Below the pieces are notes generated by a model. That model did not search any database, was not told where the DNA came from, and saw only the letters and a program-made list of their open reading frames with translations. Source: Prevotella sp. UBA1705 (GTDB taxonomy: Bacteria > Bacteroidota > Bacteroidia > Bacteroidales > Bacteroidaceae). From it: a stretch of DNA of 64,000 nt. Location of the stretch: assembly GCA_002317385.1 (NCBI GenBank), contig DCJH01000002.1, positions 8,512-72,511 on the forward strand, read 5' to 3'. The position numbers and the translations under genes are program-made. Positions 61,027 through 64,000 of this stretch are shown piece after piece; the stretch's first letter is position 1, and every line of letters starts with the position of its first letter.

Positions 61027-61139
61027 GAGTTAAGGAGTTAAGAAGTTAAAGGAGTTAAGACATCACCTTGCTTTGAAGGCATAACCGCCAACAGACATTT
61101 GTCTTAACTCCTTTAACTTCTTAACTCCATAACTCCTCC
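61025..61139. repeat. TTAACTCC repeat, copy E
   Basis: Arms GGAGTTAAGGAGTTAAG and CTTAACTCCTTTAACTTC. It has ACAGACATTTGTC but lacks the GCGAAGCGATAA core. It starts within the stop codon of the SRPBCC gene and ends 21 bp before argH. Confidence 0.75.
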
Positions 61140-61160
61140 AGAAAAACCAAGAAGAGAGAT

Positions 61161-62498
61161 ATGGCAACCAAACTTTGGGAGAAGAATTTTGAAGTCAATG
61201 CAGAGATAGAGCGCTTCACCGTGGGCCGCGACCGCGAGCTGGACCTATATCTTGCCAAGTACGATGTGCTGGGATCGATGGCGCATATCACCATGCTGGA
61301 GTCGATAGGACTACTGGAGCGCGAGGAGCTGACGCAGCTGTCGGCCGAATTGAAGCACATCTACCAGACCTGCGAAGACGGCCAATTCGTCATCGAGGAG
61401 GGCGTGGAGGACGTGCATTCGCAGGTGGAGCTGATGCTTACCCGCAAGCTCGGCGACATGGGAAAGAAGATACACTCCGGCCGTTCGCGCAACGATCAGG
61501 TGCTGTTAGACCTCAAACTCTTCACCCGACACGAGTTGATGGAGGTAGTCGAGGGCGTGAAGATTCTCTTCGACGAACTCATCGGGAAGAGCAACCAGTA
61601 CAAATCGGTGCTCATGCCGGGCTACACCCACCTGCAGATAGCCATGCCTTCGAGCTTCGGCCTGTGGTTTGGCGCCTATGCCGAGAGCCTTGCCGACGAC
61701 ATGCTCTTCCTTCAAGCCGCCTATCGCATGACCAATCGCAACCCGCTCGGCTCCGCAGCGGGCTACGGATCATCATTTCCTCTGAACCGCGCAATGACCA
61801 CCGAGCTGCTCGGTTTCGACTCGATGGACTACAATGTGGTATATGCCCAGATGGGCCGCGGCAAGATGGAGCGCAACGTGGCCTTCGCCATGGCCACCGT
61901 GGCAGGTACGCTGGCCAAGATGGCCTTCGACGCATGTCTCTTCAATAGCCAGAACTTCGGCTTTGTGAAGTTGCCCAAGGAGTGCACCACGGGGTCGAGT
62001 ATCATGCCCCATAAGAAGAATCCCGACGTCTTTGAACTTATCCGAGCCAAGAGCAACAAGTTGCAGAGTCTGCCCCAACAGGTGATGCTCATCATGAACA
62101 ACCTGCCCGTGGGCTACTTCCGCGACCTGCAAATCATCAAGGAAGTGTTCCTCCCGGCCTTCGGCGAACTGAAGGATTGTCTGCAGATGGCAGCCTACAT
62201 CATCAATAAGATGGAGGTGAACGAGCATATATTGGATAATCCGATGTACGACCCGATGTTCTCGGTGGAGGAGGTGAACAGCCTCGCCGCAGCGGGCATG
62301 CCGTTCCGCGACGCCTACAAGAAGGTGGGACTGGAGATCGAGGCGGGTACGTTCAAGGCCAACCGCGATATCCACCACACCCACGAAGGCTCGTTGGGCA
62401 ACCTCTGCAACGACCAGATCGAGGCACTGATGGACCGCACACTCAGCGAATTCCACTTCGAAACAGTGAGAGAAGCAGAGCAAGCACTGATCGGATAA
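61161..62498 (+). CDS. argH: Argininosuccinate lyase
   Basis: The 445-residue enzyme splits argininosuccinate to arginine and fumarate. HSGRSRNDQVLLDLKLF, MPGYTHLQIAMPSSFG and the catalytic-Ser loop GSSIMPHKKNPDVFE are intact. No other arginine gene is adjacent. It is flanked by repeats on both sides. Confidence 0.97.
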   Translation: MATKLWEKNFEVNAEIERFTVGRDRELDLYLAKYDVLGSMAHITMLESIGLLEREELTQLSAELKHIYQTCEDGQFVIEEGVEDVHSQVELMLTRKLGDMGKKIHSGRSRNDQVLLDLKLFTRHELMEVVEGVKILFDELIGKSNQYKSVLMPGYTHLQIAMPSSFGLWFGAYAESLADDMLFLQAAYRMTNRNPLGSAAGYGSSFPLNRAMTTELLGFDSMDYNVVYAQMGRGKMERNVAFAMATVAGTLAKMAFDACLFNSQNFGFVKLPKECTTGSSIMPHKKNPDVFELIRAKSNKLQSLPQQVMLIMNNLPVGYFRDLQIIKEVFLPAFGELKDCLQMAAYIINKMEVNEHILDNPMYDPMFSVEEVNSLAAAGMPFRDAYKKVGLEIEAGTFKANRDIHHTHEGSLGNLCNDQIEALMDRTLSEFHFETVREAEQALIG

Positions 62499-62511
62499 CG
62501 CCCTGCGGGCG

Positions 62512-62631
62512 AGAATAATAGAATAAAAGAATAAGAGGATTAAAGCCATTACTGTAAGCGATTTCTTAGCACTCGCCAGACAAATGGCTATTATTCTGAG
62601 CGAAGCGATAATTCTTTTATTCTCTTATTCC
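62512..62631. repeat. TTAACTCC-family variant with GAATAAAAG arms, copy F
   Basis: Arms AGAATAATAGAATAAAAGAA and TTCTTTTATTCTCTTATTCC mirror each other, and the interior keeps GACAAATGG and the core GAGCGAAGCGATAA. The arm sequence differs from the other copies while structure and core stay. Confidence 0.7.
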
Positions 62632-62683
62632 ACCTCAAACACTGTTTCTCCATTCTTCAATCATTCTTTTATTTCTCAAAAAC

Positions 62684-63232
62684 ATGAAGCCCCTCCACCT
62701 CCTTCCCCTCTCTCTCCTCCTTGTCCTCTGCTCGTGTGGCGATACGCAGGAGTTGTATAGCAGGGCTTATTGTCGGCTATTTTTCGACAATTCGACCCAC
62801 AACGACGCTACCCTCGCCACGGCCATGACGCCCTATTCGGGAGCCTACACCACCATCACGGCCTCGGGCAAGCAGTTTAGTTTCTCCAACAATCAGGGGT
62901 TGAGCAGCACCGTAAACATGACCGCCGTCGACGTGCAGCGCGGCTATGTGCTGGGCATGAACAACGGAATCATCGTGGGCTACGGCTCCTCGACCGACGG
63001 AACATTCGCTGCCTATGACCGCGAATGCCCCAACTGCTTCTCACCCGACGCCCTGCCCGTGCGCAGCTATAAGCTCTCTGTAAATGAGTTTGGCATCGCC
63101 ACCTGCTCCAACTGCCACCGACAGTACGACCTGAACAATGGTGGAATCGTGAGCTCGGGCGACCCGGGGAAGAAGCTCTCGCGCTACTACGCCACTACCA
63201 CCGGCCCCTACGGCATGCTGAGCGTGCAATAG
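62684..63232 (+). CDS. Cysteine-rich lipoprotein, Rieske-like or zinc-ribbon
   Basis: The 182-residue protein is a predicted lipoprotein (LLLVLCSC, probable Cys18). After a beta-rich part it has ECPNCF (Cys115, Cys118) and TCSNCHRQYD (Cys141, Cys144, His145) followed by NNGGIVSSGDPGKKLSRY. The second half looks like the Rieske fold, but the first pair is CxxC and not CxH, so a zinc (or rubredoxin-like) site is more likely than [2Fe-2S]. I do not recognise a named family. Position: after argH, alone. Confidence 0.6.
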   Translation: MKPLHLLPLSLLLVLCSCGDTQELYSRAYCRLFFDNSTHNDATLATAMTPYSGAYTTITASGKQFSFSNNQGLSSTVNMTAVDVQRGYVLGMNNGIIVGYGSSTDGTFAAYDRECPNCFSPDALPVRSYKLSVNEFGIATCSNCHRQYDLNNGGIVSSGDPGKKLSRYYATTTGPYGMLSVQ

Positions 63233-63938
63233 CGCCGATTGGGAGATGAGGAGATGGCCCCACGCAGAGGACCTTATTTCCCCACGCAGAGGGTGTTTCT
63301 ATCTCACACAGAGTTCACAGAGGACACAGAGGCTGGCGCAAAAGTTCCTATAACAGATATTGGAGTCCACAGAGAGAACCTCTCATCGCGATGCGCTGAA
63401 AGGAATATTTTACCTCCCCCTCCGGCGGTGCGGATTCAAGGGAAAGCCTTGGTCTCCTGCGCGACAAAACGAGGAGATGCAGCGATAATTCCTTTTGAAA
63501 TATCCTGAAAAGACCTCTCAGAGAGGCGCACACGATTCCAAATGACAAACTTTTCTCGGGGAAATGGACGAAAAATCGTCCATTTGTAACCACCTAACCA
63601 CCAATAACTTGTGATTATTTGACAAAAAAGGCAGCGCGAAAAGGTACTAATGGCGACGCGATTACTACCTAAAGGCGAGACGAAAAAAGCCTTTTCGCCA
63701 CACGAAAACCGCCTTCCAGCAACGCCAAAAGGCCCTTTTCATCATGGCCAAACTGCAAAAAACGACAAAAAACGGATATTCGCCGCACTCAGATGAGCCC
63801 TTTTCACCAGAACCGACCGATAGCCGCCGCTGAACGAGGGAAGCCGGAAACAGAAAAAACAAACCAATAATCTCAACAACACAAGGCCAAACGGGGCTTG
63901 CGCAAGATGTCAAATATTTTATTAAATTGTGTAAAACG
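63233..63938. repeat. Gene-free stretch before a tRNA gene, with repeats
   Basis: Bases 63305-63345 (CACAGAGTTCACAGAGGACA, then CAGAGGCTGGCGCAA) are the reverse complement of the CTCTGTGT repeat at 7036-7075. A perfect 10-bp hairpin, AAATGGACGA-4-TCGTCCATTT, is at 63562-63585. A TTGTGATTATTTGACAAA segment (63609-63626) and GGTAGTAATCGC-family pieces (63637-63685) follow. No gene is seen. Confidence 0.68.
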
Positions 63939-63970
63939 TTTGGCATTTCCGTGAAATTGCAATATCTTTG
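63939..63970 (+). promoter_or_regulatory. Promoter of the terminal tRNA gene
   Basis: TTTG (63939-63942), 20 bp, TATCTTTG (63963-63970): consensus sequence and spacing, 10 bp before the tRNA start. Confidence 0.8.
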
Positions 63971-63980
63971 CATGAGTTAT

Positions 63981-64000
63981 GCGGCAATAGCTCAGTTGGT
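63981..64000 (+). tRNA. tRNA gene, 5' end only (identity not visible)
   Basis: GCGGCAATAGCTCAGTTGGT is a 7-base acceptor strand, TA, then the D-stem GCTC and D-loop AGTTGGT of a tRNA. The window ends here, so the anticodon is outside and the amino acid cannot be named. Confidence 0.9.

Noticed and set aside
63981..64000. Naming the terminal tRNA from its first 20 bases
   Set aside because: The anticodon is outside the window, and the acceptor and D-arm alone do not fix identity.

Overview
The window is chromosomal DNA from a Bacteroidales bacterium, most likely Prevotella or a close relative. The support is: promoters of the Bacteroidota type (TTG, about 20 bp, then TAnnTTTG) in front of many genes; a SusC/SusD-type starch locus; the type IX secretion genes porU and porV; a DUF4290-murA-rimM-dxr-rseP cluster; and almost no Shine-Dalgarno sequences. 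No phage, transposase, rRNA or CRISPR array is visible. Protein names come from reading motifs and remembered family resemblance; no search was run.

Layout. 1-6.4 kb: 3' end of ispD, recG, an M23/LysM cell-wall hydrolase, and two overlapping glycosyltransferases. 6.4-7.75 kb: no gene, but a probable ~200-nt non-coding RNA with its own promoter and terminator, followed by dispersed repeats. 7.75-16.7 kb (minus strand): ispF, porV, porU, a fumarylacetoacetate-hydrolase-fold protein and a secreted subtilisin-like protease. 16.8-20.1 kb (minus): rplM-rpsI-rpsB-tsf with structured leaders. 20.4-21.2 kb: fabI. 21.5-30.0 kb (minus): a GH43-like protein, a BASS-type transporter, then rseP, dxr, rimM, murA, DUF4290 and tsaB. 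30.0-41.3 kb (plus): yicC, gmk, nadD, a Fur-family regulator, mutY, metG, two DsbD paralogues (one with a Cys-rich tail) and a cysteine desulfidase-like protein. 42.2-54.3 kb (plus): a starch utilisation locus, susR, susB (GH97), susC, susD, a SusE-position lipoprotein with repeated starch-binding-like modules, and a secreted GH13 amylase. 55.1-63.2 kb: ribD, an alpha/beta hydrolase, prmC, recX, comF, pyrE, an SRPBCC protein, argH and a cysteine-rich lipoprotein. The window ends 20 nt into a tRNA gene.

How the parts fit. SusR presumably senses starch products in the periplasm and drives the promoter before susB, which carries a palindrome centred on its -33 element. The SusCD complex would import maltooligosaccharides released by the GH13 enzyme, and SusB would trim them. 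The GH13 enzyme and the subtilisin-like protease both end in a short segment like the C-terminal signals handled by PorU/PorV. Three genes of the MEP isoprenoid pathway (ispD, ispF, dxr) lie in the window, and dxr is in one run with murA and rseP.

The most unusual feature of the non-coding DNA is the density of short dispersed repeats. At least six families are visible, several made of inverted arms with conserved cores, and they fill most spacers that lack a gene.
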